The notes: generated by a model not told the origin, from the sequence alone. 63,501 bases of DNA from Clostridia bacterium (GCA_022798335.1 JAAWMH010000014.1:1-63501), one strand, 5' to 3'; numbered from the stretch's first letter, positions 8,288 through 17,800 are shown. Made by a program: numbers and translations.

Positions 8288-9388
8288 ATGTCTAAAATAA
8301 AAAGAATTTTAATTTTATTTTTTATACTTTTAGTAGCTTTTAGTTCTATTTGTATGGCAACTAATACTACTCGTACTTCTGAAAAAACATCAGCTACTAA
8401 TAAAACAGCTTCTATCATAAACACTGACTTATACTTAGCACAAGATACCATTGTTTTAGAAGATACTATTAATGCTAATGCTTTTGTTTATGGAAAAACT
8501 GTTACTATAACAGGTACTATTCATGGTGATTTATTAGTTGCTGCAAATGCTTTAATTATTGATGAAACAGCAAACATTTCGGGCAATCTTTTTGCTTTTG
8601 CATCTGCTATTTCCTTTAAAGGAACAGCAAATACTGTATATGCTTTTTCACAAAATTTTAATTTAGAAACTACTGGTAGTATTACAAGAGATTTAAGACT
8701 TTATAGTTCTAATTTTACGCTAGCAGGCACTGTTGAAAGAGATGCTTATTTATCTGTAGGCAAGATAGCTTTTGATTCAAATGCTACTTCTAGCTTAATT
8801 AAAGGAAATTTACATTATGCAGCTCAAGAAGAAATGAACATAGCTAAAGACTTCGTTGCAGGTGAAATTAAATTTACGCAAACTAGTTCTAATGAACTAG
8901 AACTTTCTCAAATTATTATGAACTATGTTACAAGCTTTATTAATGTACTTATTTATGCTATAGCAGTTATTTTAATTTGTATTTTCTTAACACCTAAATT
9001 TGTAGATAAAGCAACTTATTGCTTAGAGAAAAAAGCATTTATTACTGCTGGTATAGGAATTGCTGCCATTGTATTATTACCTATTCTTTGTTTGATTTTA
9101 ATTAGTACAGGATATTTACTATATGTTGGTGTAGCTCTACTTGCCTTAACCATTTTAATATTTTCTATGACAATTTCAATATTTGGCATTTCTATTGGTA
9201 ACTTTATTGCAAACAAACTAAAAAATAAAACTAAAGGTAAAATTATTTTATGGTCTCTTGTATCAGTTATTGCTATTTGGTTATTGCAAAAAATTCCTTA
9301 TATTGGCGGATGGATTTCTATTTTCACAGTAGTATTTGGACTTGGTACATTTATTTACTCACTTTTCATTAGAAAAGATATTTCTTAA
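8288..9388 (+). CDS. Secreted/anchored bactofilin-like polymer-forming protein with C-terminal membrane helices
   Basis: The 366-residue protein has a signal peptide (residues 1-25, ending in SSICMA) and a Thr/Ser linker. A right-handed beta-helix-like region (about 50-190) follows, with repeats of the kind ITGTIHGDLLVAANALIID and ETANISGNLFAFA, characteristic of bactofilin/polymer-forming domains. Four hydrophobic segments (about 215-360) end the protein. The arrangement places the beta-helix outside the cell, unlike cytoplasmic bactofilins. The start has AAGGAGG. The function is unknown; a cell-envelope scaffold is an inference. Confidence 0.7.
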   Translation: MSKIKRILILFFILLVAFSSICMATNTTRTSEKTSATNKTASIINTDLYLAQDTIVLEDTINANAFVYGKTVTITGTIHGDLLVAANALIIDETANISGNLFAFASAISFKGTANTVYAFSQNFNLETTGSITRDLRLYSSNFTLAGTVERDAYLSVGKIAFDSNATSSLIKGNLHYAAQEEMNIAKDFVAGEIKFTQTSSNELELSQIIMNYVTSFINVLIYAIAVILICIFLTPKFVDKATYCLEKKAFITAGIGIAAIVLLPILCLILISTGYLLYVGVALLALTILIFSMTISIFGISIGNFIANKLKNKTKGKIILWSLVSVIAIWLLQKIPYIGGWISIFTVVFGLGTFIYSLFIRKDIS

Positions 9389-9427
9389 ATTAAATACTAC
9401 AAAATAATTACTAAAAAAACATATTTT

Positions 9428-9471
9428 AAAAAAGCACATAGTATCAATATAATGATATCATGTGCTTTTTT
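9428..9471. terminator. Bidirectional terminator
   Basis: AAAAAAGCACAT pairs with ATGTGCTTTTTT. It separates the convergent membrane protein gene and rpe. Confidence 0.85.
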
Positions 9472-9472
9472 G

Positions 9473-10132
9473 TTATTTTTTTAACTTTTCTACTGTTTCT
9501 TTAAAATTTTCTGAGTCTAAAATAGCAGTACCTGCTACAATAATATTTGCACCTGCCTTTTTTAAAAGGCTAGCATTTTCTACTTTAATTCCTCCATCTG
9601 CTTCAATGTCTACTTCTAATTTTTTTTCTTTTACATAGTTACTTAATATTTCTATTTTAGAAACAGTTTCTCGAATAAGTGCTTGTCCTCCCTTACCTGG
9701 TTCTACTGTCATAATTAGTACTTCATGTATCAATGGCAAATATTCATATATCTCTTCTAATTTAGTAGTTGGCTTAATTGAAATTCCTACTCTTACATTA
9801 TTTTCTTTAATATATTTTATCCACTCTAGTACTTCTTCTTTATTTTGGGCAGCTTCTAAATGAAAGGTAATAATATTAGGTTCAAATACTAAAAAGCTAT
9901 CTATGTATGTTTTTACATCTTCTACCATTAAATGAACATCTAATGGTAAATTGGTAATACTACTTAAATATTCACAATATTCTAGCATTTGATCTACAGT
10001 ATTATTTGTTACAAATTTACCATCCATAACGTCAATATGAAAGTATTCTATTCCAGCTGTTTCTAAATTGTATAAAGTTTGAATGGCATTTTCATTTTTC
10101 ATATTTAAAAGTGAGACTCCTATTTCTACCAT
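9473..10132 (-). CDS. rpe: Ribulose-phosphate 3-epimerase
   Basis: The 219-residue TIM-barrel protein has the family motifs FHIDVMDGKFV (metal ligands), PLDVHLMVEDV, HLEAAQN, the phosphate loop MTVEPGKGGQA, and DGGIKVENA. It interconverts ribulose-5-P and xylulose-5-P in the pentose phosphate pathway. The ATG overlaps the restored stop of rsgA (ATGGTAG), implying translational coupling. The order rpe behind rsgA behind prkC matches B. subtilis. Confidence 0.95.
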   Translation of the reverse strand: MVEIGVSLLNMKNENAIQTLYNLETAGIEYFHIDVMDGKFVTNNTVDQMLEYCEYLSSITNLPLDVHLMVEDVKTYIDSFLVFEPNIITFHLEAAQNKEEVLEWIKYIKENNVRVGISIKPTTKLEEIYEYLPLIHEVLIMTVEPGKGGQALIRETVSKIEILSNYVKEKKLEVDIEADGGIKVENASLLKKAGANIIVAGTAILDSENFKETVEKLKK

Positions 10133-11011
10133 CTTCTTCTCTCCCTTTCTCTCATTTCTTCATAAATTTTCACATAATTTTCATATCTTGATTTTTCAAT
10201 TTTTCCTTCTTCTACTGCTTTTTTTATACTACAATTTCGCTCTTTTATATGATTACAACCGATTAAATTCACATTTTGGTAAATATTCAATAAATTCTAC
10301 AAAATAATGGTCTAATTCTTCACTTGGTACTTCTGTAATTTCAAAGGTAGAAAATCCTGGTGTATCTGCTAAGTAAGCCTCTTTTTCATAAGGATATAGT
10401 ATTACACCTGTAGTAGTATTTTTTCCTTTTTTATTTTTTTCGCTTATTTCACCTTCTCTTGTTATTTCTTTTTGAAAAATACTATTCATTAAAGTAGATT
10501 TACCAACACCTGAGTTTCCTGCAAAGGCTGTAATATGGTTTGATAAATATAACTTTAGTTTATCTATATTAACTCCTTCTTTAGCGCTTATTGCTAGTAC
10601 CTTATAACCAACATTTTCATACATTTTCATTGCATTTTGTATTTTTTCTTTATCCTCTTCTAAATCTGTTTTATTAAAACAAATAATACTTTCTATTCCT
10701 AAATAATTAGCATATGCTAGTTCTTTATCTAGCAATAATAAATCTGGAGTGGGAGTTTTCATAGAAACAACAAAAACCATTTGAGTTAAGTTTGCCATTT
10801 TAGGTCTTTTTACCTGCGTTATTCTTGGCAGTACTTTTTCTAATGTTCCTTCTTTTTTGATTTCATCTGTTATATCTATTTCTACCTTATCTCCTGGTAA
10901 TGGTACTATTCTTTGTTTTTTTAGCTTTCCTCTTGCTAGGCAATTATATAACTTTCCATTTATATTTACTTGATATAAATTTGAACTTACACAAACTATA
11001 ATTCCTTCCAA
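10126..11011 (-). CDS. rsgA: Ribosome small subunit GTPase RsgA (extra C at 10261)
   Basis: This is a circularly permuted GTPase for 30S maturation. An N-terminal OB fold is followed by G4 CFNKTDLE, G1 AGNSGVGKST, G3 ADTPGF, and the zinc domain. The raw frame stops at NRL just after the first zinc Cys (KCEFN). With the extra C at 10261 (minus strand) skipped before GGT, it continues GCNHIKERNCSIKKAVEEG, supplying the remaining Cys-His-Cys ligands. The conserved helix RYENYVKIYEEM follows, ending at 10126-10128 in overlap with rpe. Without the shift the zinc site would be destroyed. Confidence 0.93.
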
Positions 11012-11062
11012 AATAAGTATCTCCTTTTAAAATAGAGTGCCTTTTTTAGACACTCTTTAATT

Positions 11063-13042
11063 CTAATCCAATGTAAGTACTGGATTTTCCTTTGTTAAAT
11101 CAAATTGTTTTTCTACCACTTTTACTTCATCTGCAAATACTTTTACTGTTACAGTACCTTTTCCTGTTGCTGTAGCTGTAATAGAAGTTGCATCTTTTCT
11201 TGGTGTATCTCTGTAAATATTGTCTCCATCTACTTCAATTCTTACATTAATAGTTGGATTTAGCTCATTTCCTTCTTCATCTTTTTCTATTGTTGCTTTT
11301 TCTCCTAATACAGATTTTAAGTTTAATTTAATTGTTCCTGTTTTTATTGCTTCTATTTTATTTACTGTAATTGTTATTTTTGTTTTTTCATCTACCGTTG
11401 TTCCTGCATCTAAACTTTGCTTTAACACTTTTCCATCTACTTTTGTAGTATCTTCTTCATATACTACAGTTACATCTAAATCTTTTAATTTCTTTTTAGC
11501 ATCTGCTTCTAAATCTCCAATTACATGAGGCACTGCTATTTGTTTAATCCCTGTTCCTTTACTTACTGTTACTGTTACTTTTGAACCTGCTTTTATTTCT
11601 AGCCCTTCTTCTATATCTTGCTTAATAACAACTCCTTCTTCTACAGTTTTGCTTGTTTCTCCTACTTTTTCTATTTCTAGTTCTAATTCATCTTTGATTA
11701 TCTTTTCAGCTTCTTCATAGGTCATTCCTACTACTTTTTTCATTGTTACCATTTTAGTTCCTTTGCTTACTACTACTTTGATAACAGTATTTTCTTTTAC
11801 TTGGTATCCCTCTATAAATGGTGGCTCTTGAGAAATAATTTTTCCTTCTTCTACTTCATCATCATAGCTTTCTGAAACCTCAATTGTTAATTTTTCTTTT
11901 CCTATTAATGCTTTTGCTTCTTCTTCTGTTTTTCCAACAAAGTTTGGTAAGGCTACATCTTTTGGTTGACCACTACTTAATAATGCTTGTGTTCCAAAGA
12001 AACCTGCCACTGGAACAATAACAAGTATTGCAAGTATTAAAACAGCTATCCATACTTTTTTAGCAGTTGGATGTTTTGCAAAATAAGTTCCTAATTTTCC
12101 TTTTTTTTCTTCTTTTTTTGGTTCATTTCTATCTTCCATACTTACTTCTTCTCCTATCGTTGGTATTCTTTGTGTATATTGCATATTTTCTGCATTACTC
12201 TTTACAAAACTACCTTCTGGATTTTTTAATGCTAAACTTAGGTCTTTTAATAATTCTGTTGCATTTTGATATCTTAAACTAATATCTTTTTCCATTGCTT
12301 TTATAATAATTTTATTAATAGCATATGGAATAGATGGATTTAGTTTTATTGGCTCTACTGGTTTTTCTTGCATATGTTTTAATGCAATAGATACTGGAGT
12401 ATCTGCGTCAAATGGTACTCTTCCTGTTAGCATTTCATACATAACTACACCTAAAGAGTAAATATCTGATTTTGCATCTGTATATCCTCCACGAGCATGT
12501 TCTGGTGAAAAATAATGTACTGAACCAATTGTTGTTCCAAATGCTGTAATAGTAGAATTTGAAACTGCCTTTGCAATTCCAAAGTCTGTTACTTTTGCAA
12601 TTCCATCTTCTGTAATAATAATGTTATGTGGTTTAATATCTCTATGTACAATATTGTTTTTATGAGCTGTTTCTAATGCAGAAGTTACCTGAATTGCAAT
12701 ATTTACTGACCATTTCCATGGAAGAACACCATCTTCATTTATAATTTCTTTTAATGTTTTTCCTTGTACTAATTCCATAACAATATAATGAACTGTTTCT
12801 TCGTGCCCTACATCATAAATTGAAACAATATTAGGGTGTGTAAGACTTGCTGCTGCTTGTGCCTCTGAATTAAATCTTTTAATAAACTCATCATCTGTAA
12901 TAAATTCATCTCTTAATACTTTTACTGCTACATATCTTTTTAAGGTGTTATCTCTGGCTTTGTATACTGTTGCCATTCCACCTTCTCCAATTTTCTCTAG
13001 TATTTCATATCGATTTCCAATTACTTTACCTACTAAATTCAT
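11063..13042 (-). CDS. prkC: PASTA-domain Ser/Thr protein kinase (PrkC/Stk family)
   Basis: The 659-residue membrane kinase begins with a kinase domain (about 10-270) with GEGGMATVYKA, VAVKVL, HRDIKPHNI, DFGIAK and the activation-loop APE equivalent SPEHARG. A cytoplasmic linker leads to one membrane helix (about 330-352). Three PASTA repeats (about 362-570) start VALPNFVGKTEEEA, and a C-terminal beta domain follows. PASTA repeats bind muropeptides or lipid II, and the kinase regulates wall synthesis and spore germination in relatives. The start has a GGGAG site. The phosphatase gene lies immediately upstream. Confidence 0.95.
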   Translation of the reverse strand: MNLVGKVIGNRYEILEKIGEGGMATVYKARDNTLKRYVAVKVLRDEFITDDEFIKRFNSEAQAAASLTHPNIVSIYDVGHEETVHYIVMELVQGKTLKEIINEDGVLPWKWSVNIAIQVTSALETAHKNNIVHRDIKPHNIIITEDGIAKVTDFGIAKAVSNSTITAFGTTIGSVHYFSPEHARGGYTDAKSDIYSLGVVMYEMLTGRVPFDADTPVSIALKHMQEKPVEPIKLNPSIPYAINKIIIKAMEKDISLRYQNATELLKDLSLALKNPEGSFVKSNAENMQYTQRIPTIGEEVSMEDRNEPKKEEKKGKLGTYFAKHPTAKKVWIAVLILAILVIVPVAGFFGTQALLSSGQPKDVALPNFVGKTEEEAKALIGKEKLTIEVSESYDDEVEEGKIISQEPPFIEGYQVKENTVIKVVVSKGTKMVTMKKVVGMTYEEAEKIIKDELELEIEKVGETSKTVEEGVVIKQDIEEGLEIKAGSKVTVTVSKGTGIKQIAVPHVIGDLEADAKKKLKDLDVTVVYEEDTTKVDGKVLKQSLDAGTTVDEKTKITITVNKIEAIKTGTIKLNLKSVLGEKATIEKDEEGNELNPTINVRIEVDGDNIYRDTPRKDATSITATATGKGTVTVKVFADEVKVVEKQFDLTKENPVLTLD

Positions 13043-13057
13043 AAGTTTTTCTCTCCC

Positions 13058-13783
13058 CTATATTATTGTTATGACCGTAATATTGTCATAGCCACCAGCA
13101 TCATTTGCTAATTCTACTAATTTTTCTGGTGCTGTTTCTGGATTTTCTTTTACTATTTTATAAATAGTTTCTTCTTCTACCATATTGGTCAAACCATCTG
13201 AGCACATAAGTAAAACATCTTGTTTTTCTATGTTTCTTGCTCTAATATCTGGCTCTACATAGTTTGTACAACCTAACGCTTTTGTTAGCATATTCTTTTT
13301 TGGATGATGCTGCGCTTCTTGCCTTGTAATTTTTCCATCTTCTACTAATTGTTGTACATAACTATGATCTTTTGTTAATTTACGAACATTATTTCCTCTA
13401 ATACGATATATTCTGCTATCTCCTACATGTCCAATATATACTTTATTATTATATATGAAACAAACATCTAAAGTAGTACCCATTCCTTGTAATTCTTCCT
13501 CAGTTTTTGATTTTTCATAAACTACCTTATTTGCATATTCCATGCTATCTTTTATTAGTTTCAAAATAGCTTCTTTTTCATGGTCTATTTTATCAAAGTT
13601 ATTTTCTAAATAATTCTTAGTAGTTTCAATTGCTAATTTACTTGCTACTTCACCACCATTATAGCCTCCCATACCATCTGCCAATATATACATTTGTAAA
13701 TTATCTTCAGATTTAGCTATATAATAATAGTCTTGATTCATTTCTCTTGCTTTGCCAACATCTGTTTTAGCAAAACCTCTCAT
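13058..13783 (-). CDS. prpC: PP2C-family Ser/Thr phosphatase
   Basis: The 241-residue PP2C protein has the metal-binding motifs DVGKAREMNQDYY, LADGMGGYNGGEVAS, GHVGDSRIYRI, DHSYVQQLVEDG, SDGLTNMV and the final GGYDNITVI. It reverses PrkC phosphorylation. I chose the ATG at 13783 because AGGAGG lies 7 bases upstream. A longer frame from 13831 would overlap rlmN and lacks family sequence. The order rlmN-prpC-prkC with 15-base gaps marks one operon. Confidence 0.93.
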   Translation of the reverse strand: MRGFAKTDVGKAREMNQDYYYIAKSEDNLQMYILADGMGGYNGGEVASKLAIETTKNYLENNFDKIDHEKEAILKLIKDSMEYANKVVYEKSKTEEELQGMGTTLDVCFIYNNKVYIGHVGDSRIYRIRGNNVRKLTKDHSYVQQLVEDGKITRQEAQHHPKKNMLTKALGCTNYVEPDIRARNIEKQDVLLMCSDGLTNMVEEETIYKIVKENPETAPEKLVELANDAGGYDNITVITII

Positions 13784-13797
13784 ATATGGGTTTCCTC

Positions 13798-14820
13798 CTA
13801 TTTTAAATTTTTTCTTCTTAGCTGTCCACAAGCTGCATCTATATCACTGCCAAGTTCTCTTCTAATTGTTGCTACTATTCCATGTTCATTTAAATAATCA
13901 CGAAATTTTATAATATTTTCATTATTACTTTTAATAAATTTTCCATTTTCTATTTTATTAATTGGTATTAAATTCACATGGCAAAGCATTCCTTTTAATA
14001 ACTGTACTAATGCTTTTGCATCTTCTAAATTGTCATTATTATCTTTTGCTAAGGCATATTCAAATGAAATTCTTTTATTAGTTTTAGCAATATAATCTTT
14101 ACATGCTGTTATTAAATCTTCTATTTTATACAAATTGTTAACTGGCATCATCTGACTTCTTTTTTCATTGTTTGTTGCATGTAGTGAAATAGATAAAGTA
14201 CACTGCAATTCTTCATTTGCAAAATCATAAATTTTTGGTACGATACCAGAAGTTGAAATACTAATATGTCTTGCTCCAATTTCTAGTCCTTTAGGATGAT
14301 TTATAATACGAACTGCTTTCATAACATTTTCATAATTATCAAATGGCTCTCCTATTCCCATAAAAACAATATTAGAAATTGCTTCTCCTATATCCTGCTC
14401 TACTGCCAAAATCTGCTCTATAATTTCTCCTGCTGTTAAATTACGCACAAATGCTATTCCCGTAGAAGCACAAAATTTGCATCCCATTTTACATCCAATT
14501 TGAGAAGAAACACAAATTGTTTTCCCATGATGATATTGCATAAGTACTGTTTCAATTGCATTTCCATCTAAAACATCAAATAAATATTTAATCGTTCCAT
14601 CTGATGATTCTTGCTTTTGTAAAATTTCAAAATTACACATAGTATACGTTTGTTTTAATTTTTCCCTAAGCGATAAAGATAAATTTGTCATATCATCTAT
14701 ATTTTTTATTTTTTCTTTATAAAGCCAATTAAAAATTTGCTCTGCTCGGTATGGCTTTTCTCCTAGGGAAATTAGCTCTTGCTTTAATTCTTCTAAGTTA
14801 TATTCTTTTAGATTTTTCAT
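13798..14820 (-). CDS. rlmN: Dual-specificity 23S rRNA/tRNA adenine C2 methyltransferase RlmN
   Basis: The 340-residue radical SAM enzyme carries the cluster motif CKMGCKFCAST, the family signatures GEPFDNYENVMKA and SISLHATNNEKRSQMMPVN, and the catalytic C-terminal Cys in DIDAACGQLR. It methylates A2503 of 23S rRNA and A37 of some tRNAs. The N-terminal region (EKPYRAEQIFNWLYK) is also typical. It is the first gene of the prpC/prkC/rsgA/rpe run. Confidence 0.95.
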   Translation of the reverse strand: MKNLKEYNLEELKQELISLGEKPYRAEQIFNWLYKEKIKNIDDMTNLSLSLREKLKQTYTMCNFEILQKQESSDGTIKYLFDVLDGNAIETVLMQYHHGKTICVSSQIGCKMGCKFCASTGIAFVRNLTAGEIIEQILAVEQDIGEAISNIVFMGIGEPFDNYENVMKAVRIINHPKGLEIGARHISISTSGIVPKIYDFANEELQCTLSISLHATNNEKRSQMMPVNNLYKIEDLITACKDYIAKTNKRISFEYALAKDNNDNLEDAKALVQLLKGMLCHVNLIPINKIENGKFIKSNNENIIKFRDYLNEHGIVATIRRELGSDIDAACGQLRRKNLK

Positions 14821-14927
14821 ATTTTACTTTTTTCTATTTGCTTCCTTCCGTAAGGATTTTTTATTTTTTGTAATATTTTTACTTTTTCTTTCTATTTATA
14901 TCATAGTTCTACATTTTTTTCAATAGT

Positions 14928-15632
14928 TTATTTTGCTAAGGCTTTAAACTTTTTAAGTCTTGTTTCATAAGCCTCTATTACTTCTTGCTCTAATGCTAAT
15001 TTAGGCTCTTTTACTCCCATCATTTCTAGTAATTTTTTGGTAAATAGTGGATTTAAAATAAGCAGTGGTCCTATTACATAAGTCCCTATAAAATTTTTTT
15101 GCTTTATTCCTTCTAATTTACTTTGTTCATTTATACCTATTCCCATTTGTACTTTTGCAAAATAATTCGTGCTATTTTCTCCATATAACATAGTAAATTG
15201 GCTTTTAAAACCTATAAGTTCTGTTTCTTCATACTCACCTAAAAAGAAACTATTATGCCTATGTAGCATATTTCTTTTAGCATGTACTTTAAAAATACCA
15301 AGTGCTTCTATTTTGTGTCCTTCTTCATTTTCTATATATTCTCCTAATATTTCGATGCTATTTCCTGTAAATAAAAATACTTGCCCTGCATCTATTAATT
15401 CTTGTATCTTTTCTTTATATGACCTTAATTTTTGAATAACAATTTCTTGAGAACGTTCTGATAGTGTACCCATATAAATTAATGAAATATCTTCTTCATA
15501 GCTAAATGCTGGCTTATCATGAATGGCTGTTTCTATTATTTTAGCTTCTGGCATACAACGTTTTAAATATTGTATATTTCCCATATCACCATTTAAATTA
15601 CAAAATTCGGGATATAAAATTTCTATTTTCAT
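14928..15632 (-). CDS. gatD: GatD-type lipid II amidotransferase subunit lacking catalytic Cys and His
   Basis: The 234-residue class I glutamine amidotransferase-like protein begins IEILYPEFCNLNGDMGNIQYL, typical of GatD partners of MurT, and murT lies just upstream. In active GatD the nucleophile sits in a motif like FLAICGGYQLLG. Here the aligned stretch is FLFTGNSIEILG, with Gly in place of Cys. The partner His region (GTYLHGPLL in active forms) reads GTYVIGPLL. Both catalytic residues are therefore missing while the fold and length are kept. It is probably a structural subunit or uses another nitrogen source. Confidence 0.75.
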   Translation of the reverse strand: MKIEILYPEFCNLNGDMGNIQYLKRCMPEAKIIETAIHDKPAFSYEEDISLIYMGTLSERSQEIVIQKLRSYKEKIQELIDAGQVFLFTGNSIEILGEYIENEEGHKIEALGIFKVHAKRNMLHRHNSFFLGEYEETELIGFKSQFTMLYGENSTNYFAKVQMGIGINEQSKLEGIKQKNFIGTYVIGPLLILNPLFTKKLLEMMGVKEPKLALEQEVIEAYETRLKKFKALAK

Positions 15633-15663
15633 ATTTCTTTTAAGTAATTTCTAAAATTATATT

Positions 15664-17079
15664 CTAAATTACTCTTCCTCCCTTTCTTTTGGTTTCTTGC
15701 TCTTTTTGGTCAATTATTTCTTTTACTTTTTGTTTGATTTGTTTTGTTTCTTCAATAGAATATAAATCATGCAAAATAAATATTTTATCTATGCCATCTA
15801 ATTGAAGCATGCTTGTAGCTTGTATTAAGTCTTTTTCATGTATTATTTTTTCCTTTGGTATATCTGCCATTAATAAACGTATATAAGAGTCTAAATAGCG
15901 TGGCCCTGCTACAATTACTTGTTTAATAGAATCGTCATTTAAAAATTCATAGTCTGCATCATAATGCCATGCTGTATTTTCAGAACCATTTGCTTCTTCA
16001 TGTAAATCATCTAAAATAATAATGGCTGCTTTATCCCCTGGTTGCTTTTTAGTATAATCAAATGCTATTGAACACGCAATTGGGTTCATTCCTTTTGCAA
16101 GTTGGGTAACAATTTCATAATTTTCATAGTTTTCTTTACTATACCTTGTTTCTACAATTTTTAATTTTGCAAAAGAATTATTAATTTGTTTATAAGATAA
16201 TTTCAATTGTTTTAATACAATAATAACTGCTAACATATTATAAATATTTATAATATTATCATTTACTAAATCGTAAATTTCCTCTCCTTCTTTTGATTTT
16301 ACTGTCATCTGCATATTTTTAAAGTTTAGGTTTGTTACCTGATAGTCTGCTTGTGGGGACTTATAATCACAATTAGGACAATAAGCTTTTCCAATATGAT
16401 GATATCTTACATATTCATACTCTAGCTTAGATAAACATTTTGGACATACTCTAATATCTCTTGTAATGTTTTTAAATTTGTCTGTATCTGTAGGTAATTT
16501 ATCTATACTAAAATATAGCTTTTTATTTTCTTCTGCAATATGGCTACAAATAAGGTCATCTGCATTTTCTATCATGATAGTATCTTTTGGAATATACTTG
16601 TTTAAAATATCTGATATAAATTCTGTATGAGCATTTCTCATTAAGGAATCTCTAAATAAGTTGGTACATACTAAATAGGTAGGCGTTAAATAAGGAAACA
16701 CTTTATTTGCACTTCTTTCATCAATTTCTATTACTGCTAAATCCTTTTTAGATTTCCCTCTAATAGCTGTTACTCCTTGTAATAGTGCTGTAGTAATTCC
16801 TCCATCTATATTAGACCCATACCTATTATTAATAAAATCAAATTTATTTTGCTGCAAAATATCATTTATCATATTACAAGTAGTAGTTTTTCCATTTGTT
16901 CCTGTTACTCCTATTATCGTTTTTGGCTTTTCTATTTTTCCTATAAAATTTGGACATATTTTTAGTGCTATAGTTCCTGGAAATGAAGTTGCATTTCTTT
17001 TTAAAATTCTTAAGATAACGGTCGAAAACTTAGCTACCCAAAGTGCTATATAAAATTTAAAACTTTTCTTTTGGTTCAT
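15664..17079 (-). CDS. murT: Lipid II isoglutaminyl synthase, MurT subunit
   Basis: The 471-residue Mur ligase-like protein has an N-terminal membrane-proximal helix, the ATP site VTGTNGKTTTCNMI, the Mur signature IEIDERSANKVFPYL and a four-Cys zinc insert (CPKC...YCPNC, about 215-245). A C-terminal DUF1727 domain contains LDDLHEEANG and WHYDADYEF. MurT amidates D-Glu of lipid II to D-iGln with GatD as ammonia donor. The gene sits 31 bases before gatD. The ligase part looks intact, unlike its partner. Confidence 0.92.
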   Translation of the reverse strand: MNQKKSFKFYIALWVAKFSTVILRILKRNATSFPGTIALKICPNFIGKIEKPKTIIGVTGTNGKTTTCNMINDILQQNKFDFINNRYGSNIDGGITTALLQGVTAIRGKSKKDLAVIEIDERSANKVFPYLTPTYLVCTNLFRDSLMRNAHTEFISDILNKYIPKDTIMIENADDLICSHIAEENKKLYFSIDKLPTDTDKFKNITRDIRVCPKCLSKLEYEYVRYHHIGKAYCPNCDYKSPQADYQVTNLNFKNMQMTVKSKEGEEIYDLVNDNIINIYNMLAVIIVLKQLKLSYKQINNSFAKLKIVETRYSKENYENYEIVTQLAKGMNPIACSIAFDYTKKQPGDKAAIIILDDLHEEANGSENTAWHYDADYEFLNDDSIKQVIVAGPRYLDSYIRLLMADIPKEKIIHEKDLIQATSMLQLDGIDKIFILHDLYSIEETKQIKQKVKEIIDQKEQETKRKGGRVI

Positions 17080-17239
17080 ATCATTTCTCCTAAATTTTTC
17101 TTAATGCTATTTTACCCTTATTTACTACTTTTAGCAAGAGCATGTTTTCTTTTTCTGTATCGTTTTCAAAATTAAAAAGGGAGATTCTTCTAAAAAAGCA
17201 TTTTGAAAAATACTTTTTTATACTTCCCCCTTTAATATT

Positions 17240-17458
17240 TTATTTAATAGCTTTTTTTAATATATTTTCTATATTTGAAATTCTTCTTTCAAATACTTGA
17301 TTTGTCATATCACAAATCTCGTTATATTCTCTTAATTTTGCAAACTTTTTCATATTTATTTTATGATATTTTTCAATATTTTTTCCTACTTTAATTTGTT
17401 CTTCTCTTATTTGTTTTAATAATTCCTCTACTTCTTTTATAAACTTCTCGTCACCCAT
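17240..17458 (-). CDS. Small coiled-coil hypothetical protein
   Basis: The 72-residue, Lys/Glu/Ile-rich protein is predicted to be almost fully helical with heptads (VEELLKQIREEQIKVGKNI). I do not recognise it. AGGAGG precedes the ATG. A consensus promoter lies 260 bases upstream, and a possible 34-codon leader frame overlaps its start by 8 bases. Confidence 0.55.
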   Translation of the reverse strand: MGDEKFIKEVEELLKQIREEQIKVGKNIEKYHKINMKKFAKLREYNEICDMTNQVFERRISNIENILKKAIK

Positions 17459-17555
17459 TTTGCACTTCCTCCTCTTTTTTAATTCTTTTTACAGAAATTT
17501 CTTCTCTTCTTTCCTGTTCTATAATTCTTTCTAGCACATTTTTCGCTTTAATCAC
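17451..17555 (-). CDS. Possible 34-codon leader frame
   Basis: A frame from GTG (inside AGGGGGTGA) to TGA encodes a charged helical peptide (ERIIEQERREEISVKRIKK) and overlaps the ATG of the next gene by 8 bases, as in translational coupling. The start codon lies within the would-be binding site, so initiation is doubtful. It could instead be untranslated leader. Confidence 0.25.
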   Translation of the reverse strand: MIKAKNVLERIIEQERREEISVKRIKKEEEVQNG

Positions 17556-17720
17556 CCCCTTAATTTTTAAATAGCATACATTTACTTTCTAGTTAATATA
17601 AGGATTAAAAATACATCCTTATATTTCAAATTTTTTTTAAATAATACATAACTTGAATTTCCTGCCGAAAAAAATAAAAAAGATTTTTTTAAAATTTAAC
17701 TTGAATAAAGATTAATTATA

Positions 17721-17750
17721 ATTATAGAACTTTTGTTTTATGTTTGTCAA
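17721..17750 (-). promoter_or_regulatory. Consensus promoter upstream of the coiled-coil gene
   Basis: On the minus strand TTGACA and TATAAT are separated by 18 bases. The leader of about 170 bases downstream contains a short hairpin (TATAAGGAT...ATCCTTATA). Confidence 0.75.
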
Positions 17751-17769
17751 TAGTTTTTATAAAAATTTA

Positions 17770-17800
17770 TGAGACATTTAGGACAATCCTAAATGTCTCA
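17770..17800. repeat. REP-like palindrome acting as mnmA terminator, copy 1
   Basis: A perfect 14-bp stem (TGAGACATTTAGGA / TCCTAAATGTCTCA) with a 3-base loop starts directly after the mnmA stop codon. It belongs to the same family as copies at 21313 and 43425. Confidence 0.8.
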
